Source: an uncultured Alphaproteobacteria bacterium (GTDB lineage Bacteria; Pseudomonadota; Alphaproteobacteria; RF32; CAG-239). Taken from it: a DNA stretch of 64,000 nucleotides. The notes under the pieces are model-generated. The model was not told the origin of the DNA, did not search any database, and saw nothing but the letters and a program-made list of their open reading frames with translations. Positions 35,249-43,688 of the stretch are shown piece after piece (within the stretch, counting starts at the first letter, position 1; each line of letters begins with the position of its first letter). The translations under genes were made by a program, and so were the position numbers. Location of the stretch: positions 124,001 to 188,000 of the forward strand of contig CAKQTH010000002.1 in the NCBI GenBank assembly GCA_934276635.1. The letters run 5' to 3'.

Positions 35249-36441
35249 TTAGGCTTACCAATCCATGTGCACAAATAATCCATGTGTACCAATTTTTCGC
35301 CTGTGTTAATTAGTTTTGCTTTGGGAAGAGCTGTATTAACTTTGTTGGTTTTGGGGCAATAAGGATCATGTTGGGCAAAAGATTTCTCATTGGTTAATAT
35401 TACATGGTGTAAATAGGAACGTGCAGCACAGCCTCCACCGCAATAATCTATTATATCACAACCAGCACATCCCTTAATAAGTTCTGGGTGTGCATTACGT
35501 TGCCGAAAAACAATAAACTCTGGAGAATTTATAATATCAGATAATTCGTTAGTTAATAAATTCATTGTTGATTTATAATCATGTAAATAGACACAAGGAG
35601 ATACATAAATTTCACCAGTGGGCGTTATTGAGTGAATACGGAAGCTTGTAACCCCGCAGGGACAACGTCCTTTATGCTCGAGCTTAGTGGCACTTCTTAA
35701 CAAAGTTTCACCAATATCAACTGAATCACATAATGTCATCAGGTAGTTAAACCCATCATAAAATTGCTGCGGTGTCAAAATCGTTTTGTAATGTTCTTTA
35801 TTAAAAGGTTTGATTACATTTATTCTAACATTAGCATCATACCGTTTACATAGTTCAACCAAAACCCTTAGATGTTTTGGGGTGAAATTCCAATTCATAC
35901 TGGCCATTATTACTCCGTGCGGCTTATGCTCTTTTTGGCATATTTCCATACATTCAATCGCACCCTTGTATAACTTGGCTCCACGGTTTTCATTATGTTC
36001 TTCTTCAAAAGGCGAATCTAAACTAATATCAAAATCGTTTATAAGGTTAAAAATTTCCTTTTTATGTTTATATAAATATAAAAGCGTAATTCCGCTTGTG
36101 GTTATTCCAACCTCAATCTTAGCTTCATGTAGCTTATTTATAATATAAGGTAGTAGCGAATCTTCAATATTTCGACCATTTGTATAAATTGGTTCATTTC
36201 CGCCAAGATTAACTGTTTCGATATTATTTTTCTTCAATTGGTCTACAATTCTATCAATAATATTTTTTGTCATGTTAGCTCCTGCCACTCGTGCTGACAT
36301 TGAATAACAATGCTTACAACGATTAGGGCAAAAATTTCCTAACGTCCAACCAACGTTTTTTATACGAGGAGCGGTCGCTGTAACATTTCCAAATTCATTT
36401 ACTGGGCCTCTAGCTTTATAGTGTTCAAAAGGATCATACAT
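35245..36441 (-). CDS. Radical SAM/SPASM enzyme with GGNEP variant
   Basis: 398 residues. Radical SAM cluster motif C38-PNR-C42-KH-C45, followed by NLGGNEPIYTNG, a variant of the usual GGEP SAM-binding motif with an extra Asn. The C-terminal SPASM domain has the expected cysteines: GRCPCGV, SPCVYL, KGCAGCDIIDYCGGGC and DPYCPKT, enough for two auxiliary 4Fe-4S clusters. Such enzymes commonly modify peptides or aminoglycoside-type molecules. It lies between the B12-type radical SAM gene and the deaminase-like gene, touching both. Confidence 0.88.
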   Translation of the reverse strand: MYDPFEHYKARGPVNEFGNVTATAPRIKNVGWTLGNFCPNRCKHCYSMSARVAGANMTKNIIDRIVDQLKKNNIETVNLGGNEPIYTNGRNIEDSLLPYIINKLHEAKIEVGITTSGITLLYLYKHKKEIFNLINDFDISLDSPFEEEHNENRGAKLYKGAIECMEICQKEHKPHGVIMASMNWNFTPKHLRVLVELCKRYDANVRINVIKPFNKEHYKTILTPQQFYDGFNYLMTLCDSVDIGETLLRSATKLEHKGRCPCGVTSFRIHSITPTGEIYVSPCVYLHDYKSTMNLLTNELSDIINSPEFIVFRQRNAHPELIKGCAGCDIIDYCGGGCAARSYLHHVILTNEKSFAQHDPYCPKTNKVNTALPKAKLINTGEKLVHMDYLCTWIGKPK

Positions 36442-38033
36442 TACTGTTTACTCTTTCCGTCTAAGAAAAATGGGTTAATTTTAGCATCATATTGAAGATT
36501 ACACAGTTTGTAGGCCTGTGAAACTTCTTTGTTAATATTTTTATAAAATTCAGAATTTTGAATATTTGCCTGTTCAATGTAAGACATAAGCATTTCCCTA
36601 TCATGATTTTCAACGCGTTCTAAAACACCGCCCATAATCTCAAGGTCCTTATGTCTTATTTTCATATAAATATCATAAAATATTTTTAACTCTTCTTTAG
36701 ACAACGCCTTGGGAGATGTTAATGGATCTATTGCTTTATCGTACAAACCCATGTGTGAAATGTGCCATTTTTTTAATGCGTCGTGAGCATTATTGACTTT
36801 TTCATCAATTATCCGATATTTATAATTGCCCATTTGATGGGTATTTGATGTTTTCCAATGCTTTTTATCGATTAGTTTAGTAAATGAAGTACCCTCCGCA
36901 GCAAACATTTCTGTAAATACACCTTTACTTATAATCCAATCATATTTTTTCATATATTGATAATTTTCATTGAGTTCCTGGAGTGTTGTTTCTGGATCAA
37001 AAAGAATTTGCCCTGCTTGAACATAAATATGGTATTTTTTAAATAAATCTAAGGCATTTAAATTTTGCTGCAAATTAGCCCCTTTATTCATTCTTTTTAG
37101 TGCCGTTTCCGAAAAATTTTCTACTCCACAGGAAAAGGAAAAGAAACCAGCCTTTTTTAGATTAAATAAAATTTTATCAGTTATCTTATCTGCCCGTATT
37201 GAACCACGGAGTAAAAATTTTAATTTTTTCTCTTGTATGGCATTGGCAAAATCTTCACACCATTTTTCATCTCTATTACCATCAATAAAGGAATCGTCTA
37301 TTATTTTTATATGTTGAACTCCCATAGATTTTAAATTTTCTAGTTCGCCAACTATATTATCTACGCTTCTTTGCCGATATTTTTTAGTTTTGGAAAGACG
37401 GAAAAATGCGTTAATACTGCAAAACAAACAACTTCCAGTACATCCTCGCGCCGTTAAAACGTGAACAGGTGTCCGACGATCTATAGCAAATTGCATTGTA
37501 TCCCTAGCGGGATAAGGCAATTCATCTAAATTTGTTGAAAGCGGGGCTAATGGATTATTAACCACATTTCCATTCTCATCCTCATAGGAAATATTATTTA
37601 TTTCTTCTAGTTTTACTGAATTATCTTGGAAATGTTGTGCTAATAAGGGGAGAGTTTCCTCACCTTCGCCCCTTACGGCTATATCAAATCCGGCATTAAG
37701 AAAATCATTTTGATTAAATGTCGGACCAAATCCACCTGCAATAAAAGGAATATCAATTCGTTCTTTTTTTACAGCATTTACTGTCTGAATCGCCATATCC
37801 ATATTTGATTGATATGCGGAAAAACCCACAAATAGTGGGTTTTTCCTTGTTAAGATTTTGGAAGCTAATTGTTTCGGGGTCAAGCCTGTTAACCAACCGT
37901 CAATAATCTCTACTTCATAGCCTTTTTCTCGCAAAGTTGCCGCCAAATACCCAAGCCCCAAATTTTCTTCTGCGGTTCTATGGCTTATAGGAGCCGGAGT
38001 GGCAAGGATTATAAAGTTATTACCGTGCTGCAT
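36441..38033 (-). CDS. B12-binding-domain radical SAM protein
   Basis: About 530 residues. The N-terminal half has the cobalamin-binding-type fold (NLGLGYLAATLREKGYEVEIIDGW, VGFSAYQSNM, PFIAGGFGPTFNQNDFL, VRGEGEETLPLL) but no DxHxxG, so cobalamin would bind base-off without His, as in many of this class. The radical SAM motif RGCTGSCLFCS is near residue 200. These enzymes often do methylation or ring rearrangement. I choose the ATG at 38033; a TTG at 38042 is possible. It overlaps the upstream NUDIX gene and touches the SPASM gene, so the four genes form one operon. Confidence 0.88.
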   Translation of the reverse strand: MQHGNNFIILATPAPISHRTAEENLGLGYLAATLREKGYEVEIIDGWLTGLTPKQLASKILTRKNPLFVGFSAYQSNMDMAIQTVNAVKKERIDIPFIAGGFGPTFNQNDFLNAGFDIAVRGEGEETLPLLAQHFQDNSVKLEEINNISYEDENGNVVNNPLAPLSTNLDELPYPARDTMQFAIDRRTPVHVLTARGCTGSCLFCSINAFFRLSKTKKYRQRSVDNIVGELENLKSMGVQHIKIIDDSFIDGNRDEKWCEDFANAIQEKKLKFLLRGSIRADKITDKILFNLKKAGFFSFSCGVENFSETALKRMNKGANLQQNLNALDLFKKYHIYVQAGQILFDPETTLQELNENYQYMKKYDWIISKGVFTEMFAAEGTSFTKLIDKKHWKTSNTHQMGNYKYRIIDEKVNNAHDALKKWHISHMGLYDKAIDPLTSPKALSKEELKIFYDIYMKIRHKDLEIMGGVLERVENHDREMLMSYIEQANIQNSEFYKNINKEVSQAYKLCNLQYDAKINPFFLDGKSKQ

Positions 38034-38418
38034 ATTTCGCAATTTCTTTCTTTAAACTACTATTGGCATCTAATTTCTCAAATTCTTTAGGGGCAATCCA
38101 TTTGTATTCAGTATGTTCTTCTGAAAGTTTAACCTCTCCAGAGACATAGTCTGCAAGCATTGTAATACCAATTACTTGTAAATCCTCCGAAGCCATAAAA
38201 GACCATACTGTAAATGGATTTAATATATTAACCTCAAGACCTGTTTCTTCGTGAATTTCACGGATAAGAGCGTCCTTAGGCATTTCGCCAAAATTCATTC
38301 TTCCACCAGGAATATCCCATAACTTTTCAAACACTTCTTCTTTTGCACTACGTTTTATAACGAGAATTTTGTTATCTTTACGAATTATAGCCTTGAAAGC
38401 CACTTTAAAAGCAGACAT
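38020..38418 (-). CDS. NUDIX hydrolase (MutT-like)
   Basis: 132 residues, a compact single-domain NUDIX protein. The box is complete at about residues 39-61: GRMNFGE, seven residues, REIHEETGL. DIPGG precedes it. It is the first gene of the minus-strand operon. It resembles generic MutT-type enzymes more than the NUDIX protein of the plus-strand operon, so the two are probably not recent duplicates. Substrate unknown; a nucleotide-derived one fits the context. Confidence 0.88.
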   Translation of the reverse strand: MSAFKVAFKAIIRKDNKILVIKRSAKEEVFEKLWDIPGGRMNFGEMPKDALIREIHEETGLEVNILNPFTVWSFMASEDLQVIGITMLADYVSGEVKLSEEHTEYKWIAPKEFEKLDANSSLKKEIAKYAAR

Positions 38419-38786
38419 ACACTTATCTCCAATAGTTATATGTGCTACATCTTAAACATTTTTGTTAAAAAATCAACAAAAAATTGCCGGAAAACTTTTA
38501 ATAAAACTCCAATAAACATATATTTATAATATTGAAATATTTTTTTATAATTATTTGCTAATAAGCCTTTATATTTAATGATTAGCTATTACGTAACAAA
38601 ATGTTCTAATCCTTTATCTTTGCAATATTGTATTTTCCTCTTGAATCTGTAAAGATATCTTGCCGCAATATGAAACAACCGGTGAAAAATCAAGCTATGG
38701 TAAAAGAAGTCATACTTCCGTTAGACAAGCTTTGAGAAGATTTAAGATGTTTCTTGCTTCTGAAATGTCTGCTTAAGGGGAGTGTT
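38419..38786. other. AT-rich intergenic region with a probable gene remnant
   Basis: The left half must hold the promoter of the minus-strand operon; a clear promoter is not seen. From 38645 to 38776 the plus strand has an open frame without a start codon ending in a stop (QYETTGEKSSYGKRSHTSVR then QALRRFKMFLASEMSA). It looks like the C-terminal end of a lost gene just upstream of the DUF3768 gene. Confidence 0.4.
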
Positions 38787-39029
38787 ATGACAGATGTTAA
38801 AACCTTAAATGACAAACTTCGCAAACATCTCATTGGTGGTAAAATTGTATTAACTCAAGGCATAAACGCTAAAACTTATGAAGAAGTCGCGGAAATTATG
38901 CTAAAGATAAGAGATTTTGATAATTTTACACCGGATAACGACCCGTATAATGAACACGATTTTGGTAGTTTTGATTATAAAGGTGAAAAGATATTCTGGA
39001 AAATAGATTACTATGACAAGAATTATTAA
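38787..39029 (+). CDS. DUF3768 domain protein
   Basis: 80 residues from the ATG at 38787, chosen for the AAGGGGAG ribosome site just upstream. The sequence reads like DUF3768: LNDKLRKHLIGGKIVLTQGI, then FDNFTPDNDPYNEHDFGSF and FWKIDYYD at the end. The family is common on plasmids and integrative elements of alphaproteobacteria and has no known function. Its presence near the tRNA-Glu end of the island supports a mobile origin. Confidence 0.8.
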   Translation: MTDVKTLNDKLRKHLIGGKIVLTQGINAKTYEEVAEIMLKIRDFDNFTPDNDPYNEHDFGSFDYKGEKIFWKIDYYDKNY

Positions 39030-39218
39030 TACTTATCAGAGAATCCAAGCAATCCAAAAGTCACAAACAGAGTTATGACAATTATGCTGGCAAGCGAGTA
39101 TTAAACAACTTTTATTAACTGTTCCATAGATAAAGTTTATAATTTAGCTCGGTTTGATTGATTTCAGGTCGGGCTTATGTTTTACTTGTTTTATCAAATT
39201 CGGTTGTTTCTGGGTTGT

Positions 39219-39788
39219 TTATGGATCACTGGGATATGTTTCTGATAAATTTACAAAGCCCTTTATTGCTTGATTTTTTTCTGAGGTATGAGAGTTTAAT
39301 AATTTTCGTATAATCTTTTTTATAAAAAACGTTGTTTCTGCTTTATTTAAATTTAATAGAAATGCAAAATCGAAACCGAAATTATGAGCAAAAAAACGAG
39401 ATTGCAATTTATTGTCTTCTGGATTAATCACGATAAAACCATATTTTAAGTTGGGATGTAATCTTTTATGAGCTAGAGCCTTTTCTGAATAAGTTATAAC
39501 ATCATGACTACTATATGATTTAAATTTGGTTTCAATAATAATTTCAGGCACATAAATTTTAGAAGAATTCTTTTTTTCTATTTTTGAGATACAAATATCT
39601 GTTTGATATTTATATTTTTTGCCAGGAGCTTCTTCAAAAATAGCTAATCCATCATCAGAATATCCTTTTATTTTTGCACAATAACATACATTACATCCTG
39701 TTTCTACTTTATATTTTTTAGGAATATCTTGTTGAATAATCTCACATAATTTGTTAGCAGCATCTTTTTCATTTGTTATTTGTATCAT
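39219..39788 (-). CDS. Hypothetical protein, possible PD-(D/E)XK nuclease fold
   Basis: 189 residues. The central part has YQTDICISKI then PEIIIETKFK, an arrangement of Asp, a beta strand and Glu-x-Lys that resembles PD-(D/E)XK nucleases. No conserved restriction-enzyme partner or methylase is nearby. No signal peptide or membrane segment. It stands alone in AT-rich sequence. The nuclease idea is based on motif spacing only and could be chance. Confidence 0.5.
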   Translation of the reverse strand: MIQITNEKDAANKLCEIIQQDIPKKYKVETGCNVCYCAKIKGYSDDGLAIFEEAPGKKYKYQTDICISKIEKKNSSKIYVPEIIIETKFKSYSSHDVITYSEKALAHKRLHPNLKYGFIVINPEDNKLQSRFFAHNFGFDFAFLLNLNKAETTFFIKKIIRKLLNSHTSEKNQAIKGFVNLSETYPSDP

Positions 39789-39859
39789 ATTTAATAGTTC
39801 CGTTTATAGTAAAATAATATTTATGATAAAGGTTAAATGTTAATAAAATAACAAACTTC

Positions 39860-39881
39860 TGCTAAAATTTACAGAGGTTGG
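39860..39881 (+). repeat. Short dispersed repeat, copy 1 (left part)
   Basis: Matches 40597-40618 in 20 of 22 bases (core CTGCTAAAATTT, then CAG, then GTTG) and can fold as CTGC/GCAG-type hairpin. Confidence 0.5.
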
Positions 39882-40035
39882 ATATAATAATACCTATTTA
39901 CAATGTGTTATAACTATCAAAAAGAATCTGATAACGTTGTAATGTCGTGATTCTTTGGGAATGTAAAACAGTTTTTTTAATTATTTTTCCGTTTCTAATT
40001 TGCGAAGAAGAACTTTTAACATGCTTATGTCAAAG

Positions 40036-40073
40036 GTTGTAAAAATAACTTCTCGTTAATGTCATGAACTTTT
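40036..40073 (+). repeat. Short dispersed repeat, copy 1 (right part)
   Basis: GTTGTAAAAATAACTT followed by AATGTCA and AACTTTT resembles 40615-40655. Copy 1 thus seems split by about 155 bases relative to copy 2. Confidence 0.4.
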
Positions 40074-40110
40074 AAAGCAACCTCTTGCCCTTGAGGGCAC
40101 AAGGTTTAAA

Positions 40111-40302
40111 TCAATGGTTATTATATGGCAAATAAAACAAATCGTGAGATAAAATAATCCGGTCACTATCAAATCTATCATCAAAATAAACTTTCCTCTC
40201 TTTGGTACAATATTTTTCTACTTCGTCTAAATGCTTTTTTATCAAATCAAGCTTTAAACAATAACCAGGTAATCCCAACTTTATATATACGATTCCTGTC
40301 AT
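40111..40302 (-). CDS. Small hypothetical protein, 63 residues
   Basis: MTGIVYIKLGLPGYCLKLDL starts the protein, followed by a charged helix (IKKHLDEVEKYCTKERK) and an aromatic end (DLFYLPYNNH). Composition is coding-like, but the ribosome site is weak (AAGAAGATAAG) and no relative is recognised. It may be a fragment of a decayed gene in the island tail. Confidence 0.35.
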   Translation of the reverse strand: MTGIVYIKLGLPGYCLKLDLIKKHLDEVEKYCTKERKVYFDDRFDSDRIILSHDLFYLPYNNH

Positions 40303-40366
40303 ATAGCTTATCTTCTTTTGTAGTTATTTTTTTTCGGATGTTAAAGGTTAATCAATATCCATTAAG

Positions 40367-40380
40367 TGACATCGATGTCA
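40367..40380. repeat. Perfect 14-bp palindrome
   Basis: TGACATCGATGTCA, flanked by TTAA on both sides. It could be an operator or chance; no gene starts immediately beside it. Confidence 0.35.
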
Positions 40381-40510
40381 TTAAATCATAACAAGCGATT
40401 TATTTAGCTTAAGAAAAGAAGTTAAAAAATCCTACTGAAAATACCAAAGCCTATTTTAAACCTCGCACGCAAAGGCCTCTTTCAATTTTTGTTAGTCATT
40501 TTTTATCTTA

Positions 40511-40606
40511 GCCGGTGTGAGCCGGAGGATAGGCATATCCCGGTCGGAGAGTGTCGGACTGGCGGACCTGGCATAGCTGCTCCCGGCTGGCAACCCCTGC
40601 TAAAAT
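40511..40606. other. GC-rich block in an AT-rich intergenic region
   Basis: About 95 bases with GC near 60 percent, while its surroundings are well below 40 percent. It carries AGCCGG twice near the left end and CCGGCT near the right end, plus GGTC/GACC, so it can fold into a stem with internal hairpins. It does not match tRNA, 4.5S, 6S or RNase P signatures I can recall. It runs into the second copy of the short repeat. Possibly a small RNA, a repetitive extragenic element or the scar of a mobile element. Confidence 0.4.
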
Positions 40607-40655
40607 TTGCAGAAGTTGTATAAAAAATAACTTGTCATCAATGTCAAAAACTTTT
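40597..40655 (+). repeat. Short dispersed repeat, copy 2 (complete)
   Basis: Contains both parts seen separately at 39860-39881 and 40036-40073 joined together. Starts with the hairpin CTGCTAAAATTTGCAG. Confidence 0.45.
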
Positions 40656-40821
40656 CTTCAGGCAGACAGTTTTCATAAATAATTATCCCAAAGGCCTAAC
40701 GAGATTCTAACTCGCTTAATATATTGAAAAATAAAGACTTTTGCATAAACTGGTTCGGAAAAAGTCCCGAAAAGTCAACTTTGCAATTTACAACATTCGA
40801 ACTCGCTGAAAGGCCTGGAAA

Positions 40822-40854
40822 ATAAAGAAAAACGGCAGGTTTTTATACCTGCCG
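40822..40854 (-). terminator. Terminator of tRNA-Glu
   Basis: On the minus strand CGGCAGGT, six-base loop, ACCTGCCG (40833-40854), then TTTTTCTTTATTTT. It lies just downstream of the tRNA. Confidence 0.8.
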
Positions 40855-40861
40855 CTTGTAT

Positions 40862-40936
40862 TGGTGATCCCAACGGGATTTGAACCCATATTACCGCCGT
40901 GAAAGGGCGATGTCCTAACCATTAGACGATGGGACC
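40862..40936 (-). tRNA. tRNA-Glu (anticodon TTC)
   Basis: 75 bases with CCA encoded. The acceptor stem GGTCCCA pairs with TGGGATC, the D arm reads TCTAATGGTTAGGA, the anticodon loop is CCTTTCACG with anticodon TTC, and the T arm has GGGTTCAAATCCC. It is the standard alphaproteobacterial tRNA-Glu. It forms the right boundary of the accessory island; no second copy of its 3' end (an att site) was seen on the left side. Confidence 0.95.
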
Positions 40937-40979
40937 GTCATCAGACTGGTTGCATATATACAGACTATTTTTGTTTTGG

Positions 40980-42125
40980 TCAAGATTTTTTTTGCGTATT
41001 TTTCATTTTTTTTAATAATTCGCTTATCGTAACCGTTTCAAACTTGTCTTTATCCAAATTTTTGAGCCAATTTTGCAGCGCTTTGACCGTTTCGCTCTTC
41101 GGGTGCCCGATAGCAATCGCATACCCCTTATTCTGAGCGATTCGTTCTGTTCTTTTCAGCTGTCCGGTAATATATTCAAAATTGTTTTCGTTATCCAGAA
41201 AAACATCACGATTTGCGCAATCTACATCATATTTTGCCGCAACTTCGCATCCGATAGCCTTAACGGAAGTTTTCGAATCCAAAAAGAACATATTTTTTTC
41301 TTTTAGAATTTTCATCACAACGGCTAACTTTTCGCGATTTTCCGTAAACCTGCTGCCCATATGGTTGTTTCCACCTTTAAGCCCATCGATTTTTTGCAGC
41401 ATTTTTTCAAATCTGTCGGCAATTTGCTCATTACTCATCTTTACAAGCAGCTGATCCGGCGCGGTATTTGCCGCGGAATACGGCTCCATCGGAATATGCA
41501 GAATAATCTCGTGTCCGCTGTCTTTTGAGGTCTGAACCTGTTCAGCAAGCTGCGTCCCGTATGTCAAAAACGAAGCCGTAATCGGCGCTTTTATCGCATT
41601 AATTTCCGCCGTGCGTTTTTTGTTGATACCCATATCATCAATAACGATTGCAATGAGTTTTTTTGCCGGTGCGGCAGGCTCTTCTTTTGCCGCCGTATTT
41701 TCATCGGATTTTTCTTCCGGTTGCGATTCGTTTATTGTTTCCGGCTCATCAAAAGTTGGGTCTTCAGTTGCCTCAATAATTTTTGCAATTTCATCATGAA
41801 TATCCGGCAACATCGGCTCTTCATATGTCTGCTCAATCAGATGTTCGTCCTCTTGCGGTTCCGTACTTTCTTCAACAGTCTCCGGCTGCTCGTCAATTCC
41901 GAGCTCATCAACCGGATTTTCTTCCGCGACGGCAGCTTCTTCAATCACTACCGGATGGCTGTAATCTTTAAGCGGTAGAACAGCAATCTGCGAATCATTT
42001 TCGGCAACATCTTGCGAATCAGTTGAAAAAATTACATATCCGACGAGAGCCAGAATCAGCACGATTAATATCTTAATGCACAGAATCTTAGCTTTCCAAA
42101 TATGAATTTTTTCAACTTTCTGCAA
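40980..42125 (-). CDS. Divergent polysaccharide deacetylase family protein (YibQ-like)
   Basis: 381 residues. One membrane anchor (about residues 14-34) is followed by a long acidic Glu/Pro-rich linker (about 40-155) and a catalytic-like domain: IAIVIDDMGINKKRT, SFLTYGTQLAEQV, EIILHIPMEP, NNHMGSRFT, FFLDSKTS, AIAIGHPKSET. This is the DUF610/YibQ family, related to carbohydrate esterases and periplasmic, with unclear substrate. It lies six bases after the lysS stop and is probably co-transcribed with lysS. Confidence 0.88.
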   Translation of the reverse strand: MQKVEKIHIWKAKILCIKILIVLILALVGYVIFSTDSQDVAENDSQIAVLPLKDYSHPVVIEEAAVAEENPVDELGIDEQPETVEESTEPQEDEHLIEQTYEEPMLPDIHDEIAKIIEATEDPTFDEPETINESQPEEKSDENTAAKEEPAAPAKKLIAIVIDDMGINKKRTAEINAIKAPITASFLTYGTQLAEQVQTSKDSGHEIILHIPMEPYSAANTAPDQLLVKMSNEQIADRFEKMLQKIDGLKGGNNHMGSRFTENREKLAVVMKILKEKNMFFLDSKTSVKAIGCEVAAKYDVDCANRDVFLDNENNFEYITGQLKRTERIAQNKGYAIAIGHPKSETVKALQNWLKNLDKDKFETVTISELLKKMKNTQKKS

Positions 42126-42131
42126 GGTTTA

Positions 42132-43604
42132 TCAGTCCTTTCTTCTGAGAGTCGGGAATGCGATTACATCGCGAATCGTCTCGGCTCCGGTCAGCAAAAT
42201 CGCCAAACGATCCATTCCCATACCCATACCGCCTGTCGGAGGAAGTCCGTTTTCAAGCGCATTTACATAGTCTTCATCAAACATTTGCGCTTCATCATCT
42301 CCGGCCTCGCGGGCAGCACATTGCGCATCAAACCTTTCTTTCTGTTCCAACGGATTAGAAAGCTCGGAATATGCACAGCCCATCTCCATTCCGGCGATAT
42401 ATGTATCAAAATGTTCAACCAGACGCGGGTTGCTGCGGTGAGTTTTTGCCAGCGGAGAAATATCGCGCGGCATATCCATAACATGAATCGGCTGAATAAG
42501 GTGCTCTTCAACTTTTTCATCAAAGACCTCTTGAGCAACTTTGCCCCAGCAGGAACATTCGTCAGCATCGACTCCGATTGATTTTGCCATTGATTTTGCC
42601 TCTTCCAGAGTATTTGCCTTGAGCAGATCAATCCCGGCATATTCTTCAATCAGGCCGAAGAAAGTTTTTTTGGCGAACGGTTTGCTCAAATCAATTTCGT
42701 GTTCTCCGACTTTTATCGTTGTTGTGCCAAGAACGGTCTGAGCGACAAATTTTACCATTTCTGAAATCAGATCTGCCATATCATTGTAATCTGCATATGC
42801 CTGATAAGCCTCAAGCCCCGTAAATTCCGGATTATGACTCTTGTCGATTCCTTCATTGCGAAAATTGCGTCCGATTTCAAACACGCGGTCAAATCCGCCG
42901 ACTACCAACCTTTTCAAAAACAGTTCCGGCGCAATACGCAGATACAAATCCATATCAAGCGAGTTGTGGTGCGTAATAAATGGCTTTGCGTTGGCTCCGC
43001 CCATAATGGTTTGAAGCATCGGGGTTTCAACTTCCAAAAAGTTATGCTGTTCAAAATATTTGCGAACGGCAGAAATAATCTTGCATCTTTTTTCGAAAAT
43101 CGCCTTGCTGTCTTCGTTCATAATAAAGTCCACATAACGTTGGCGGTAACGAGCCTCAACATCCGTCAGACCGTGAAATTTTTCCGGCAAAGGCTGCAGC
43201 GATTTTGAAATAATATCAAATTTTTCGGCAGAAATGGAAAGTTCGCCGCGCGGAGTTCTTCTGATATATCCGCTGACGCCGACAATATCTCCGACATCAA
43301 GACATTTCAAAAGTTCCAAATCCGCTTCCGGCAAATGGTTTTTGTGGCAGAAAATTTGAATTTTTCCGCTCATATCTTTCAAATCAATAAACATACCGCT
43401 GTTGCGGACGGCCATAGCGCGGCCGGCAACCGTAACACGGTCTTCGGTATCGACTCCGGCTTCCAAATCTTTGTATTTTTCCTGCAAATCTGCCGCAAAA
43501 GCGTTCGGTGAAAACTTATAAGGATACGGATTGTAGCCCTTTTGTTGCAAAGTTTCGAGTTTTGCCAGTCTGGACTGGCGGTGGATATTGTTTTCTTCTG
43601 TCAT
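42132..43604 (-). CDS. lysS: Lysyl-tRNA synthetase, class II
   Basis: 490 residues. An N-terminal OB-fold tRNA-binding domain (VTVAGRAMAVRNSGMFIDLKDMSGKIQIF) is followed by the class II core with motif 2 (FEIGRNFRNEGIDKSHNPEF) and motif 3 (GLPPTGGMGMGMDRLAILLTG). It charges tRNA-Lys. I take the ATG at 43604; a TTG at 43622 would add six residues. Transcribed away from lexA, and the intergenic region holds the LexA box. Confidence 0.97.
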   Translation of the reverse strand: MTEENNIHRQSRLAKLETLQQKGYNPYPYKFSPNAFAADLQEKYKDLEAGVDTEDRVTVAGRAMAVRNSGMFIDLKDMSGKIQIFCHKNHLPEADLELLKCLDVGDIVGVSGYIRRTPRGELSISAEKFDIISKSLQPLPEKFHGLTDVEARYRQRYVDFIMNEDSKAIFEKRCKIISAVRKYFEQHNFLEVETPMLQTIMGGANAKPFITHHNSLDMDLYLRIAPELFLKRLVVGGFDRVFEIGRNFRNEGIDKSHNPEFTGLEAYQAYADYNDMADLISEMVKFVAQTVLGTTTIKVGEHEIDLSKPFAKKTFFGLIEEYAGIDLLKANTLEEAKSMAKSIGVDADECSCWGKVAQEVFDEKVEEHLIQPIHVMDMPRDISPLAKTHRSNPRLVEHFDTYIAGMEMGCAYSELSNPLEQKERFDAQCAAREAGDDEAQMFDEDYVNALENGLPPTGGMGMGMDRLAILLTGAETIRDVIAFPTLRRKD

Positions 43605-43688
43605 ATTTTTCGTCCATTTCAATTATTTTTCTTGCACTATAAACATAAGTGAAATTTTTTTCAATAAATAAAATAATATTCTTTGTTC

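Noticed and set aside
27030..40300. CRISPR array, toxin-antitoxin pair or restriction-modification system in the island
   Set aside because: No evenly spaced direct repeats, no paired small toxin and antitoxin genes, and no methylase. The nuclease-like protein at 39219 stands alone.
40511..40606. Known housekeeping RNA (4.5S, 6S, RNase P or tmRNA)
   Set aside because: It lacks the conserved 4.5S GGTCCGGAAGGAAGCAGCC-type core and the RNase P and tmRNA signatures.
40862..40936. Attachment-site duplication of the tRNA-Glu 3' end on the left side of the island
   Set aside because: No copy of the T arm or acceptor end was found by eye between 26 and 39 kb.
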